From Lachnoclostridium sp. UBA7482 (GTDB lineage Bacteria; Bacillota; Clostridia; Lachnospirales; Lachnospiraceae), in the NCBI GenBank assembly GCA_002479645.1, contig DLOO01000060.1, positions 37,370 to 48,448 on the forward strand: DNA of 11,079 bases, in the 5' to 3' direction. The position numbers were made by a program, and so were the translations under genes. Below, piece by piece: positions 1-7,461 of the stretch. Within the stretch, counting starts at the first letter, position 1. The number at the start of each line of letters is the position of its first letter. Below the pieces are notes generated by a model, which saw only the letters and a program-made list of their open reading frames with translations, did no database searches and was not told the DNA's origin.

Positions 1-578
1 TCGCCGCCGTACGTAAAGTCAAGCGTTTCTCCAAAGGTCAGGATGCAAATGAAACCGATAAAGGCAAATGCTGCCCCGCCGATGGAATAATACACATACT
101 TTCTGGTCGCCACAATGGATTCGTGGTTCAGTTCATGAAGCACGAGCGGAATGGTAACCAAAGTCAGCATCTCGTAACACATATACATAGTCATGAGATT
201 TGCCGCAAAGGCAATTCCCAGCGTAATGCCGTAGGTCATGGTATAGAAACTGAAGAAGATATTTTCCTTGCCCTCCCGGCGCATATATTCAAAGGCATAC
301 AACGCAGCCAAAGGCCACAGAACCGAAACCAGTCCGGCAAATACGCAGGACATTCCGTCGATGTGGAATTTGACTGCAAGATTTCCTGCAAGGTTCAGAA
401 TGACAGCATCCGTATCCGGGCGATTCAGAAGCATAAACCATACCATGATGGAGGTACACAGTGTAATCAGTCCTACGTAAAGCTCTCTATGCTTTCGATT
501 GTGCATATGATGAATCCCGAGAAATGCGCCGCCAAAAACCGGAAATAAAATCGGTATCAATAAATAATACGCGTTCAT
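1..578 (-). CDS. Third MnhD/NuoN-like antiporter subunit (partial, 3' end outside the window)
   Basis: The frame stays open from ATG 578 to the window edge, giving 192 codons without a stop. The start follows an AAAGGATGAG ribosome binding site, 18 bases after the stop of the upstream gene. The product is very hydrophobic and belongs to the proton-conducting NuoL/M/N-MnhA/D family. Residues 128-150 (NLMTMYMCYEMLTLVTIPLV) carry Glu136, matching the essential transmembrane-5 glutamate of MrpA/MrpD. It resembles the preceding gene most closely: that gene has NLITTYLLYEMMTLVTFPLV at the same place, followed by a similar tyrosine-rich YYSI/FYSI stretch. A tandem duplication of the MnhD gene is the simplest explanation. 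Seen: family signature and Glu136. Inferred: membrane ion channel in the same complex. The C-terminal half, including the channel lysines, is not visible, so intactness cannot be judged. Confidence 0.9.
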   Translation of the reverse strand, partial: MNAYYLLIPILFPVFGGAFLGIHHMHNRKHRELYVGLITLCTSIMVWFMLLNRPDTDAVILNLAGNLAVKFHIDGMSCVFAGLVSVLWPLAALYAFEYMRREGKENIFFSFYTMTYGITLGIAFAANLMTMYMCYEMLTLVTIPLVLHELNHESIVATRKYVYYSIGGAAFAFIGFICILTFGETLDFTYGG

Positions 579-596
579 AACCGCTACTCATCCTTT

Positions 597-2099
597 CTAG
601 CAAAGAGCTGCCACTAATTTTGTAAGATAATCAATCAACGGGTTCGGGAATACGCCCAGCAAAATTGCAAGCGCAGCGAGCACCAAAAGCGGAACCAGCA
701 TAAACAAACCGGGCTCCTGACGCTTTACTTCCGCGGTTCCTGCGCCTTCCGATCTTGCGGTAAAGAAGGCGTCCGCCGTAATAGTCAGCAGGTAACCTGC
801 GGTCAGGAGCGCACTGACAAGAAGCACCGCCGGAACCAGATAACGGAATCCCGGACTGTTCTCCTGCAAAGCGCCCATAGCCAGATACCATTTGCTCACA
901 AATGCACTGGTAGGCGGAATACCCACAAGAGCCAGACCTGCAATCGTAAAGCACCACATCGTAATCGGCATGGATTTGCCAACGCCTTTTAAGTCCTTAA
1001 CCTCGGTCTTTCCGGTTTTGTAAATAACGGAACCGGCACAGAGAAACAACAGGTTCTTAATGACCGAGTGATAAAATATATGCATCAGCGCCCCTACCAC
1101 CGCAATGGGATGCATCAGGAACAGACCGCACAGGGAATACGACGTCTGGCTGACTGTTGAGTAAGCCAGTCGTTTCTTAAAAATGCGTTCCTTATAGGCA
1201 AGCATGGAACCCATAAATACCGTAAGCATTGCCAGCACGAGAAGCGCCTTCGGAACCCAGGTTCCCTGAAGGAAGCCTGCACCCACGGAATAGTACATAA
1301 CACGAATCAGGAAAAGCATCCCCATCTTGGTAATGTTACCGGACAATACCGCAGAAGCCGGCGCCGGTGCAACCGGATGTGCCTTCGGAAGCCAGCCGTG
1401 GAGCGGAAACATACCGATTTTGGAGCCAAATCCCACAAGCATCAAAAAGATAACAACAAGAAGAACCGTTTTATCGGTTTTAAGCGCATTTTCGGAAAGA
1501 AAACCTCCTGCCACATACGCCAGACTCCCTCCCCTCGCGTCAGATGCGGGCGCATTGACATACAGGAAGAAAATACCCGCAAGACCCATAAACGCTCCGG
1601 CAATGGAGTAAAACAGATACCAATAGCCTGCGGCAATCGCTTCCTTCGTCCGGTCGTGAAGCACGAGCGGAAAGGTTACCAGCGTCATCATTTCATACAG
1701 AAGGTAGGTTGTTATCAGGTTGCCGGAAAAGCAAATTCCAAGCAGCACGCCGAAGGACAACAGGGCAAAGCTCTGGTAACGCCCCTCTTCCTGACTGTGA
1801 TTCATATATTCAAAGGAAAAGCAGGTCGAGCAAACCCACATCAAAATGGTAAATGCGGCAAAATACCGGGACAATCCATCCACGCGGAAATAAATCGGCA
1901 AGGTCGAGGTCAGATTACCCGCAAGCAGCTCGCAGTCTCCCATCAGAAGAACCGCCACGCCGCAGGCAGCAGTAATTGCTGCCGTAATTCCGGACACCAA
2001 ACGAATCCGGAATTTTGACCTCTTTATCTCCTTTCCCTGCAGCGCCGCCACCCCGAGAACCGGCAGTAAAATCGGCGCCAAAAGAAACCATTGTTGCAT
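597..2099 (-). CDS. Second MnhD/NuoN-like proton-conducting antiporter subunit
   Basis: An integral membrane protein of about 500 residues with many membrane segments, from the NuoL/M/N-MnhD family that moves H+ or Na+ across the cytoplasmic membrane. Counted from the in-frame ATG at 2105, the family's charged residues are present: Glu138 in LLYEMMTLV, Lys229 in GFGSKIGMFPLHGWLP, Lys260 in SGNITKMGML and Lys350 in HSVIKNLLF. I chose ATG 2099 because GAGG lies six bases before it but directly abuts the ATG at 2105; the two differ by two residues. The gene starts 15 bases after the MnhD-1 stop and ends 18 bases before the next subunit, so all three are surely co-transcribed. The length fits MnhD (about 490-500 residues), not a full MnhA (about 800). 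It could equally be named NuoM/N-like, because the family's subgroups cannot be separated by eye. Confidence 0.93.
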   Translation of the reverse strand: MQQWFLLAPILLPVLGVAALQGKEIKRSKFRIRLVSGITAAITAACGVAVLLMGDCELLAGNLTSTLPIYFRVDGLSRYFAAFTILMWVCSTCFSFEYMNHSQEEGRYQSFALLSFGVLLGICFSGNLITTYLLYEMMTLVTFPLVLHDRTKEAIAAGYWYLFYSIAGAFMGLAGIFFLYVNAPASDARGGSLAYVAGGFLSENALKTDKTVLLVVIFLMLVGFGSKIGMFPLHGWLPKAHPVAPAPASAVLSGNITKMGMLFLIRVMYYSVGAGFLQGTWVPKALLVLAMLTVFMGSMLAYKERIFKKRLAYSTVSQTSYSLCGLFLMHPIAVVGALMHIFYHSVIKNLLFLCAGSVIYKTGKTEVKDLKGVGKSMPITMWCFTIAGLALVGIPPTSAFVSKWYLAMGALQENSPGFRYLVPAVLLVSALLTAGYLLTITADAFFTARSEGAGTAEVKRQEPGLFMLVPLLVLAALAILLGVFPNPLIDYLTKLVAALC

Positions 2100-2114
2100 A
2101 TCCATCCTCTTTTC

Positions 2115-3611
2115 TTATGAAAAATTAGCGAGTCCATCCCGAATCCAAAGGAAAATCGGATGGCTGCACATTCCAAGCAGCACGTTAATAACAATAAACA
2201 GAACCAGTGCGGCACACATGCTCTTAGCCATGTGATACCCTTCCGGCTTCGGAAGCCCTCTCGCCGGCGTATAAATCGTAATAACCTGGCGCAGGAAATA
2301 CATCGCATTCAACACGGTACTGATTGCAAGCGCGATCAGGGTCACGATCATTTTACTCCTGCTTGCGGTAAATGCCGCCTCCGCAAAATACACCTTTGAG
2401 GTAAATCCGGCAAGAAGCGGAATCCCTACCATGGAAAAGGAACCCACGGAAAACGCAATACCCGCAAAAGGATGACGATACCCCGCACCCGTAAGCGCAC
2501 GATAGAACGTATTGCCGCCGGATACTTCGGAAAGACCGGTTGCCGATACGAACAACATGGATTTGCTCGCCGCATGTGCAAGGATATGGAATACGGAGGC
2601 AATCATGCCCGCCTCGGTACTCAGACCGAAGCCCATGTAAATGTATCCAATCTGCGCTACGGAGGAGAATGCAATCATTCGTCCCGCGTCGGTCTGCTGA
2701 ATTGCGCTGATGGAACCGATAATCATTCCGGCAATGCCGAAAATGAACAGGATATTATCCACATGGGACTGATGAATGATGTCCGTCCCGATTACGCGGT
2801 AGAAGAACTTAATCAGCAGGAAAATGTAACCCTTGGAAACCAAACCGGACAAAATCGCGCTGGAGGAACAGGTGGAGTAACTGTACGCATCCGGCAGCCA
2901 GGAATGAAACGGAAACAATGCTGACTTAATGGCAATACCGACGCAGAATAAACCGATGGCAACCGTCAGCGGCTCCACATACGTCTGCTCCGCCATAATC
3001 TGTACAACCGACTCGTGCAGATTCTCCATCAGGAGATGACCAGTAATCCCGTACAGAATAGAGATGGAAATCAACAAAAGACCGGAGCCAAGCAAACTCA
3101 TAATCATGTATTTGACGGCTGCCAGGATATTTCGCCCCCATCCTCGAATCATAATCAGACCGCAAGCCGAAATCGTATTGATTTCGACAAATACATACGC
3201 GGTAAACAGGTCATTGGTATAAATTAAAGCAAGCAGGGAAGACAGCAGCAGGTTAATCATAATGAAATAAAGGTTGGTCTTCTCTTCCGGCACATCCATT
3301 GCAACGTGTGAAATACCTCCGAACAGGGAGAACAGCATAACCGCACAGAAAAACAGCGCCATAAACGCCTCCAGCACACCGATACGGATTTCGTTGCCGA
3401 ACGGAGCCGGAAAATTACCCATCCGATATGTAAAGCTGCCCCCGGTCTGCTGTTCATACGCAAGTACGGCGCCGGACAGAATACAGTCAATACACAGAAT
3501 GGTAAAGCTGATTTTTTTTGCGGTTTTCCCCGAAAGGCAGGAGCTGATTGGTCCGAATACCATCGGAAGAAGGATGCTAAAGAAAGGAAAATTACGAATA
3601 AATTCCATCAT
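2115..3611 (-). CDS. mnhD: MnhD (MrpD/MbhH-like) antiporter subunit
   Basis: A polytopic membrane protein of 498 residues that forms a proton/cation channel in the multisubunit antiporter. Family residues seen are Glu143 in AYVFVEINTISACGLI, Lys229 in GIAIKSALFPFHSWLPDAY, Lys260 in SGLVSKGYIF and Lys350 in HAASKSMLFV. The FPFHSWLPDAY loop is a hallmark of MrpD, MbhH and NuoM/L. The gene overlaps the end of mnhC by 20 bases, which suggests translational coupling. Two adjacent ATG codons (3611 and 3608) follow AAAGGAG; the second has the more usual spacing (7 rather than 4), so the true protein may lack the first Met. Its place directly after mnhC is where mnhD or mbhH always sits, so this is the orthologous copy. 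The two downstream paralogues are the extra ones. Confidence 0.95.
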   Translation of the reverse strand: MMEFIRNFPFFSILLPMVFGPISSCLSGKTAKKISFTILCIDCILSGAVLAYEQQTGGSFTYRMGNFPAPFGNEIRIGVLEAFMALFFCAVMLFSLFGGISHVAMDVPEEKTNLYFIMINLLLSSLLALIYTNDLFTAYVFVEINTISACGLIMIRGWGRNILAAVKYMIMSLLGSGLLLISISILYGITGHLLMENLHESVVQIMAEQTYVEPLTVAIGLFCVGIAIKSALFPFHSWLPDAYSYSTCSSSAILSGLVSKGYIFLLIKFFYRVIGTDIIHQSHVDNILFIFGIAGMIIGSISAIQQTDAGRMIAFSSVAQIGYIYMGFGLSTEAGMIASVFHILAHAASKSMLFVSATGLSEVSGGNTFYRALTGAGYRHPFAGIAFSVGSFSMVGIPLLAGFTSKVYFAEAAFTASRSKMIVTLIALAISTVLNAMYFLRQVITIYTPARGLPKPEGYHMAKSMCAALVLFIVINVLLGMCSHPIFLWIRDGLANFS

Positions 3612-3978
3612 TATGCTCCTTTCTTACCAATAAAGTGATTTCATCCAAATCCAGCGTCCGATAGCGCTGATACAGCCGGATGGTCAGGGACAGCATAATT
3701 GCCGTTACACTGACGGATACGACAATGCCGGTAAGAACCAGTCCGCTCGGAATCGGGTTAATGTACTTCTCCGCTTCTACGACGCCGTTTTCCACAATCG
3801 GCGCCTCGCCGCCGGTGAGGTAGCCCATCGAAGCAAGGAAAAGATATACCGCGGTATCCATAATATTCAGACCGATGATTTTCTTAATCAGGTTTCTCTG
3901 CAAAAGCAGGTTGCTGAACCCGATACCGAACAAAATCATAGCTGCAACATCAATATAATTTTCCCAGAGAATCGACAT
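3592..3978 (-). CDS. mnhC: MnhC (NuoK-like) antiporter subunit
   Basis: A small membrane protein of 128 residues with three predicted membrane segments (about 8-25, 32-52 and 77-101). The segment NPIPSGLVLTGIVVSVSVTA matches the MnhC/MrpC signature (P-x-ALVLTAIVI-x-x-A), and GLNIMDTAVYLF is the NuoK-like second helix. The tail RTLDLDEI resembles the GTxDxDE motif that ends MnhC proteins. The ATG directly follows the TAA of the MbhE-MnhB gene, and GGAGG lies seven bases upstream inside that gene, so translation is probably coupled. In Mrp and MBH complexes this subunit contributes to the proton path next to MnhD. A hydrophilic insert of about 20 residues (56-75, acidic) between helices 2 and 3 is longer than I expect for the family. 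Confidence 0.95.
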   Translation of the reverse strand: MSILWENYIDVAAMILFGIGFSNLLLQRNLIKKIIGLNIMDTAVYLFLASMGYLTGGEAPIVENGVVEAEKYINPIPSGLVLTGIVVSVSVTAIMLSLTIRLYQRYRTLDLDEITLLVRKEHNDGIYS

Positions 3979-5016
3979 TTAGAAGCCTCCTTTCCGAAAA
4001 AACGCATAAAATGCATACATCGTGCAGGCAACTTCCAGACCAACCAGAATGTTAATCGGAAGAATCAATCCGGAACTGATGATATTTCCCACCGTACCAA
4101 GCGGAACAACTGATGCAATTCCGTTGGCGCCGGTAAACAGGTAATAAGTAATAATCATGGCGTAAAGGCACAGAGAACCAACCTTTACAACCTCATATAC
4201 GTGCTCGTTGAAAAAGCGCGCGGTCTTCGAGAAGCCGAACGCAACGCAGTGAAGAATCAGACCGGCGCCCATAATTGCACCGCCGGAGAATCCCCCTCCC
4301 GGTGACAGATGACCGTTTAGCAGGATATAGAGTCCGAACAGAAGAATCATCGGAACAGCAATTCTGGCAACCGTCCCGAGGATAATATCGCCTTCCGGCT
4401 CGAACTTCTCTTCGGGTATTTTTTTCTTATCTTCCTTTTCCTCCTTATGCCCTTCCTTCTTCGGAGCCATCAGAAGAAGCATAACAACACAGGTGGAAAT
4501 GAAAAGCACGTTGGTTTCTCCAAAGGTATCGAACGCACGATACTGCAAAATCATGCCGGTTACCAGGTTCGGTGAACCGGTCTCCTTAAGACCCTTTTCA
4601 AGATAACGATCCATGACCTCGTTACTGGTCGGCGTATCGCTGCTGCCGTGAATCGGCATATGGGTTACCGTAATAATCAGCATCGTAATGATGCAGATGC
4701 AAAGTATCATTGCACTAAACTGATATACCTTCTTGAACCAACGGATTCCGGTAATCTCCGCAAAACGTCTTGCATCCTCAGCCGGGTCCTGCTCCTTAAT
4801 GGCAGCAAAGTCAGCCTGTCCTTCCTCGTCATGATGCAAAAACGGGTCCTTCGGCAAATCCGCCGTCGTCAGGACATGCTCCTCCTCTTCTTTCGGACAG
4901 CGCGCATATAATTCTTCGATTGTCAGTTCTTCATTCTTTTCGGGCAAATCGCCTTCCACAAAGTGGCGGAAACGATAGCCGAACGTCTTTTCATAATCGC
5001 TTCTGATCCGGCTCAT
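3979..5016 (-). CDS. mnhB: Fused MbhE-like and MnhB protein with long acidic N-terminal extension
   Basis: A 345-residue protein with three parts. Residues 1-96 are hydrophilic and acidic with no membrane segment. Residues 97-185 contain two membrane helices around GSPNLVTGMILQYRAFDTFG, ending in ETNVLFISTCVV; this is the MbhE-like part that in classical MrpA is the C-terminal tail. After a charged linker rich in Lys/Glu (186-208), residues 209-340 are a complete MnhB domain (DIILGTVARIAVPMILLFGL, then HLSPGGGFSGGAI, the MnhB hallmark). In archaeal MBH operons MbhE and MbhF (MnhB) are separate genes. AGAGGAGG lies nine bases before the ATG. The start lies inside the end of the MbhD gene (26-base overlap in another frame), and the stop touches the mnhC ATG. 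Seen: domain fusion and reading-frame continuity. Inferred: a structural membrane subunit of the antiporter. The extension has no function I can name. Confidence 0.9.
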   Translation of the reverse strand: MSRIRSDYEKTFGYRFRHFVEGDLPEKNEELTIEELYARCPKEEEEHVLTTADLPKDPFLHHDEEGQADFAAIKEQDPAEDARRFAEITGIRWFKKVYQFSAMILCICIITMLIITVTHMPIHGSSDTPTSNEVMDRYLEKGLKETGSPNLVTGMILQYRAFDTFGETNVLFISTCVVMLLLMAPKKEGHKEEKEDKKKIPEEKFEPEGDIILGTVARIAVPMILLFGLYILLNGHLSPGGGFSGGAIMGAGLILHCVAFGFSKTARFFNEHVYEVVKVGSLCLYAMIITYYLFTGANGIASVVPLGTVGNIISSGLILPINILVGLEVACTMYAFYAFFRKGGF

Positions 5017-5266
5017 TGTTCCCGTCCTCCTCTACCGCATTGATTTTTCTGAGAGTCACAAAGAACAGAACACTGGTAACTCCGGCGCCTACAGCCGCTT
5101 CGGTAATCGCAAGATCCGGAGATTCCAGAAAAATCCAGATGATGGACATAATCAGGCTGTAGGACATAAAGATAACAATCGATACCAATAGGCTCTTCGT
5201 AAAGCTTACGCCGACTGCACATACAATCAGGAACATAAGAAGCAGAATCATAATCACATCCGTCAT
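4991..5266 (-). CDS. mbhD: MbhD-like subunit (DUF4040 type; equivalent of a C-terminal part of MrpA)
   Basis: A 91-residue membrane protein with about three helices. The key stretch ESPDLAITEAAVGAGVTSVL (residues 48-67) matches the APDxALTExAVGxG motif of MbhD and of the MrpA C-terminal domain, with Asp51 and Glu56 as the family's conserved acidic residues. The gene overlaps mnhG by four bases (ATGA) and the next gene by 26, so it is firmly part of the operon. Its presence as a free-standing gene, with no full-length mnhA visible, is what identifies the MBH-type rather than Bacillus-type architecture. The C-terminal tail (75-91) is short, hydrophilic and probably cytoplasmic. Confidence 0.92.
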   Translation of the reverse strand: MTDVIMILLLMFLIVCAVGVSFTKSLLVSIVIFMSYSLIMSIIWIFLESPDLAITEAAVGAGVTSVLFFVTLRKINAVEEDGNNEPDQKRL

Positions 5267-5592
5267 CTCTCTTCCACCTCCGAAATATCACAATGATCCT
5301 CAAGACGATCGTTAACGGTCACCTCAAGAAGCGCCAGCAAATGGCTCGATACCGGGCTTGCAAACCACGGAAATCCGATAATCAGAAAAAGCTTCCATGC
5401 TGCAAAGGAAATGCCGCATAAAACAACCATTGCAAGAAGCACAAGGCACAACGCAAGCGTATCCGTCATCGCTGCCGCGTGCATACGGTTCAGAGAGAAT
5501 TTGAACTTGAAAATACCGAAAACAGAAATTGCCGCAACCGTAAGCCCGCCGGCAAGAAAAATCGCTGCAATCACAAAGCGTAGCCATTCCAT
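5263..5592 (-). CDS. mnhG: MnhG antiporter subunit
   Basis: A 109-residue membrane protein with three predicted helices. Family markers are GIFKFKFSLNRMHAAAMTDT (MnhG consensus: G..RFPD...RLHAA..ADT) and SPVSSHLLA (consensus NPVAAHLIA). It lies three bases after mnhF and shares ATGA with the next gene. The start at 5592 is preceded by AAGGGGG at eight bases. The C-terminal 20 residues (DRLEDHCDISEVEER region) are charged and extend past the usual end of the family. Known role: a small structural subunit of Mrp/Mnh/MBH membrane modules, needed for complex assembly. It has no separate enzymatic activity. Confidence 0.94.
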   Translation of the reverse strand: MEWLRFVIAAIFLAGGLTVAAISVFGIFKFKFSLNRMHAAAMTDTLALCLVLLAMVVLCGISFAAWKLFLIIGFPWFASPVSSHLLALLEVTVNDRLEDHCDISEVEER

Positions 5593-5595
5593 CTC

Positions 5596-5913
5596 CTATT
5601 CCCCCTTCTCCTGATTTTCCTTTTGTTTCTGATGTTCTCTATGTACACCGAGATATACCTTCGTAAGCACAACAACCGCCAGAAAACTAATCATGGCGTA
5701 AATCAGCGCAACATCCAGCAGATAACTCTCATCGAGCCAGACGGCAAGGATGCAGATTGTCATAATCGTCATGGTTCCGAGCATGTTGGTTGCCACGATA
5801 CGGTCTGTAATTTCAGGTCCGCGAATTGCGCGCACAAGAACAAAAAACATTCCCACGGCAAGCAGAACGATTGCCGTGCCAAACAAAATATCATACGCAA
5901 AATCAATGTTCAT
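5596..5913 (-). CDS. mnhF: MnhF antiporter subunit
   Basis: A 105-residue membrane protein with three helices (about 8-28, 38-59 and 64-86). The segment RAIRGPEITDRIVATNMLG is the MnhF/MrpF signature (RGP..PDR..A.D), and YLLDVALIYAMISFL matches the third helix with its conserved Asp. ATG 5913 is chosen because GGAGG lies five bases upstream. The open frame continues to 6009, but that stretch (MLKCLPKMSERAES...) is basic, non-homologous and would overlap the end of mnhE. The last 16 residues are Lys/Glu/Gln rich. In the Mrp family MnhF is a small subunit often linked to bile salt or cation efflux phenotypes. Confidence 0.94.
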   Translation of the reverse strand: MNIDFAYDILFGTAIVLLAVGMFFVLVRAIRGPEITDRIVATNMLGTMTIMTICILAVWLDESYLLDVALIYAMISFLAVVVLTKVYLGVHREHQKQKENQEKGE

Positions 5914-5965
5914 AGTATCCTCCATATGCAGTACATTTACTCGTTCGATGTTTTGATGTATCGCT

Positions 5966-6436
5966 CTACTTTCCGCTCTTTCGCTCATTTTCGGTAAGCA
6001 TTTTAACAAATACCGAAGAGTCCAGTCCTTCCGCCATATCCTTATCCAGACAATGTACGAGATAACGGTCCTTCTTAATATCGACCGTAATCGTTCCCGG
6101 GGTCAGAGTAATGGAATTCGCCAGCGCCACCTTGCTGCCATTGTGCTTTAGCTTCGTCCGGAAGGTGACAAGCTTCGGTTCCACCTCCAATTTGGAAGAA
6201 AGAATCAGTCCCATAACCTGAAAATTTGCTTTTACGATTTCTACTAACAATACCAATATGTAGCGAATGCAGAACCCAAGCCGCTTCGCAACCTGCAGCT
6301 CCTTTTTCGGGCTGAACGCCAGGAACCTGCAAAAAAAGAAATACACGGGAATTGCAATCACAAGTCCCATCAAAAGAACCTCCGGGGTTACTCTCCCATT
6401 CAGTATTATCCATATAATAAGAAATAACAGTATCAT
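5966..6436 (-). CDS. mnhE: MnhE antiporter subunit, first gene of the operon
   Basis: A 156-residue protein with two or three N-terminal membrane helices and a C-terminal cytoplasmic domain. The motif ALANSITLTPGTIT (residues 104-117) is the MnhE/MrpE hallmark. FRTKLKHNGSKVALA before it and VHCLD after it also fit. ATG 6436 is preceded by GAGAGGT at a good distance and gives the family's usual length of about 158. The frame stays open to 6496, but that upstream part would contain the -10 box of the operon promoter and carries no homology. The gene opens the operon, 51 bases downstream of a strong promoter, and is separated from mnhF by 52 bases. Confidence 0.95.
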   Translation of the reverse strand: MILLFLIIWIILNGRVTPEVLLMGLVIAIPVYFFFCRFLAFSPKKELQVAKRLGFCIRYILVLLVEIVKANFQVMGLILSSKLEVEPKLVTFRTKLKHNGSKVALANSITLTPGTITVDIKKDRYLVHCLDKDMAEGLDSSVFVKMLTENERKSGK

Positions 6437-6486
6437 AAATGACCTCTCTTTCCAGCAGTTGCTATTTTTCCGCAAAATACCTCTGT

Positions 6487-6515
6487 ATTGTATCACTACT
6501 CTATTTTCCAGTCAA
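6487..6515 (-). promoter_or_regulatory. Sigma-A promoter of the mnh/mbh operon
   Basis: On the minus strand the -35 box is TTGACT (6515-6510), the spacer is 17 bases, and the -10 box is TACAAT (6492-6487) with an upstream TG (TGATACAAT), an extended -10. Transcription would start near 6480 and give a leader of about 44 bases before mnhE. The match is strong enough to expect vegetative, fairly high expression independent of the sporulation genes upstream. Confidence 0.85.
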
Positions 6516-6574
6516 TGACACCGATGACAAAAAACAAAGCGAAAAAAAGGAATTTCTCAGCATTATTTTAATCA

Positions 6575-6597
6575 AAGCGGATATTCGCAATCCGCTT
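6575..6597 (-). terminator. Hairpin after sigG, possible weak terminator
   Basis: In the minus-strand RNA AAGCGGAT and ATCCGCTT form a perfect 8-bp stem with a 7-base loop, 44 bases after the sigG stop and before the mnh promoter. The following bases (TGATTAAAAT) are U/A mixed rather than a clean U run, so termination may be inefficient. A second short palindrome (AGGTTAACCT, 6614-6623) lies between it and the stop codon. Confidence 0.45.
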
Positions 6598-6640
6598 CGC
6601 TGCTTGCCTGATGAGGTTAACCTGCCGATTCCGGTGCGCT

Positions 6641-7453
6641 TCAGTTTTTTTCCCTTTTCTTTTTGCCTCCGGTCTCCTCCGCAAGGTAACTGCGCATGGA
6701 TTTCATTGCGGACTTCTCGAGCCTCGAAACCTGTGCCTGCGAGATGTGAATTTCCTCGGCAACCTCCATCTGCGTCTTCCCCTGGTAAAATCGCATTTCA
6801 ATAATGTTGTGCTCTCTTTCCGGCAACCGGCGGATGGCCTCCTTCAGAGAAATATCCTCCACCCATTTTTCCTCGGTATTTTTCCGGTCGGATACCTGAT
6901 CCATAATATATAACGAATCTCCGTTATCGGAAAATACCGGCTCGAACAGAGAAAGCGGCGTCTGAATCGCATCAAATGCTCCCACGACTTCCTCCACAGG
7001 TAATTCCACTGCCTTAGCGATTTCTTCCATCGTCGGTTCCTTGTCATACTGCTTCCGAAGAGCCTCGCGTGCCGATACCGCTTTATAAGCAATATCACGA
7101 ATGGAACGTGACACACGAATCGTATTGTTGTCACGCAAATGCCGGCGGATCTCTCCGAGGATCATCGGAACGGCATAAGTGGAAAACTTAACATTCTGTG
7201 AGATGTCAAAGTTGTCGATAGCCTTCATCAGACCGATGCAGCCGATTTGAAACAAATCATCCGCATTTTCCCCTGTACTTTGAAAACGCTGGATGATACT
7301 CAATACAAGACGCAGGTTTCCTTTGATATACAATTCCCTGGCTTCCCTGTCACCCTTCTTGATTCGTTCAAACAAAGTAACCTTCTCCTCCTCCGTCAAG
7401 AGGGGAAGCTTCGCTGTATTCACCCCGCAGATTTCCACCTTATAAACTGCCAT
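6641..7453 (-). CDS. sigG: RNA polymerase sporulation sigma factor G
   Basis: The 270-residue product starts MAVYKVEICGVNTAKLPLLT, very like the B. subtilis sigma-G N-terminus (KVEICGVDTSKLPVL). This separates it from sigma-F. Region 2 (46-110) includes GNLRLVLSIIQRF, DDLFQIGCIGLMKAIDNFD and FSTYAVPMILGEIRRHLRDN. Region 3 covers about 115-175 and region 4.2 is QGKTQMEVAEEIHISQAQVSRLEKSAMKSM (224-253). Sigma-G directs late forespore transcription during sporulation. The frame continues upstream to a TTG at 7489, but ATG 7453 is supported by homology and by GGAGG eleven bases upstream. The tail GGKKKREKN is a basic extension. At the position of B. subtilis Asn45 there is Lys44 (YIKGN against LVNGN). 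It is separated from sigE by a surface-protein gene, and its leader looks highly regulated: a sigma-F-like promoter and a hairpin covering the ribosome binding site. Confidence 0.96.
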   Translation of the reverse strand: MAVYKVEICGVNTAKLPLLTEEEKVTLFERIKKGDREARELYIKGNLRLVLSIIQRFQSTGENADDLFQIGCIGLMKAIDNFDISQNVKFSTYAVPMILGEIRRHLRDNNTIRVSRSIRDIAYKAVSAREALRKQYDKEPTMEEIAKAVELPVEEVVGAFDAIQTPLSLFEPVFSDNGDSLYIMDQVSDRKNTEEKWVEDISLKEAIRRLPEREHNIIEMRFYQGKTQMEVAEEIHISQAQVSRLEKSAMKSMRSYLAEETGGKKKREKN

Positions 7454-7461
7454 AAAAAAAG

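Noticed and set aside
1377..2018. A 213-codon open frame on the plus strand, and similar ones opposite the antiporter and sigma-factor genes
   Set aside because: They lie opposite well-recognised genes. Their products are basic and low in hydrophobic residues, as expected from the complement of membrane-protein codons. I see no ribosome binding site logic or homology.
6437..6496. Longer mnhE frame up to 6496
   Set aside because: The extension contains the -10 box of a very good promoter and has no family match; ATG 6436 has a proper ribosome binding site.
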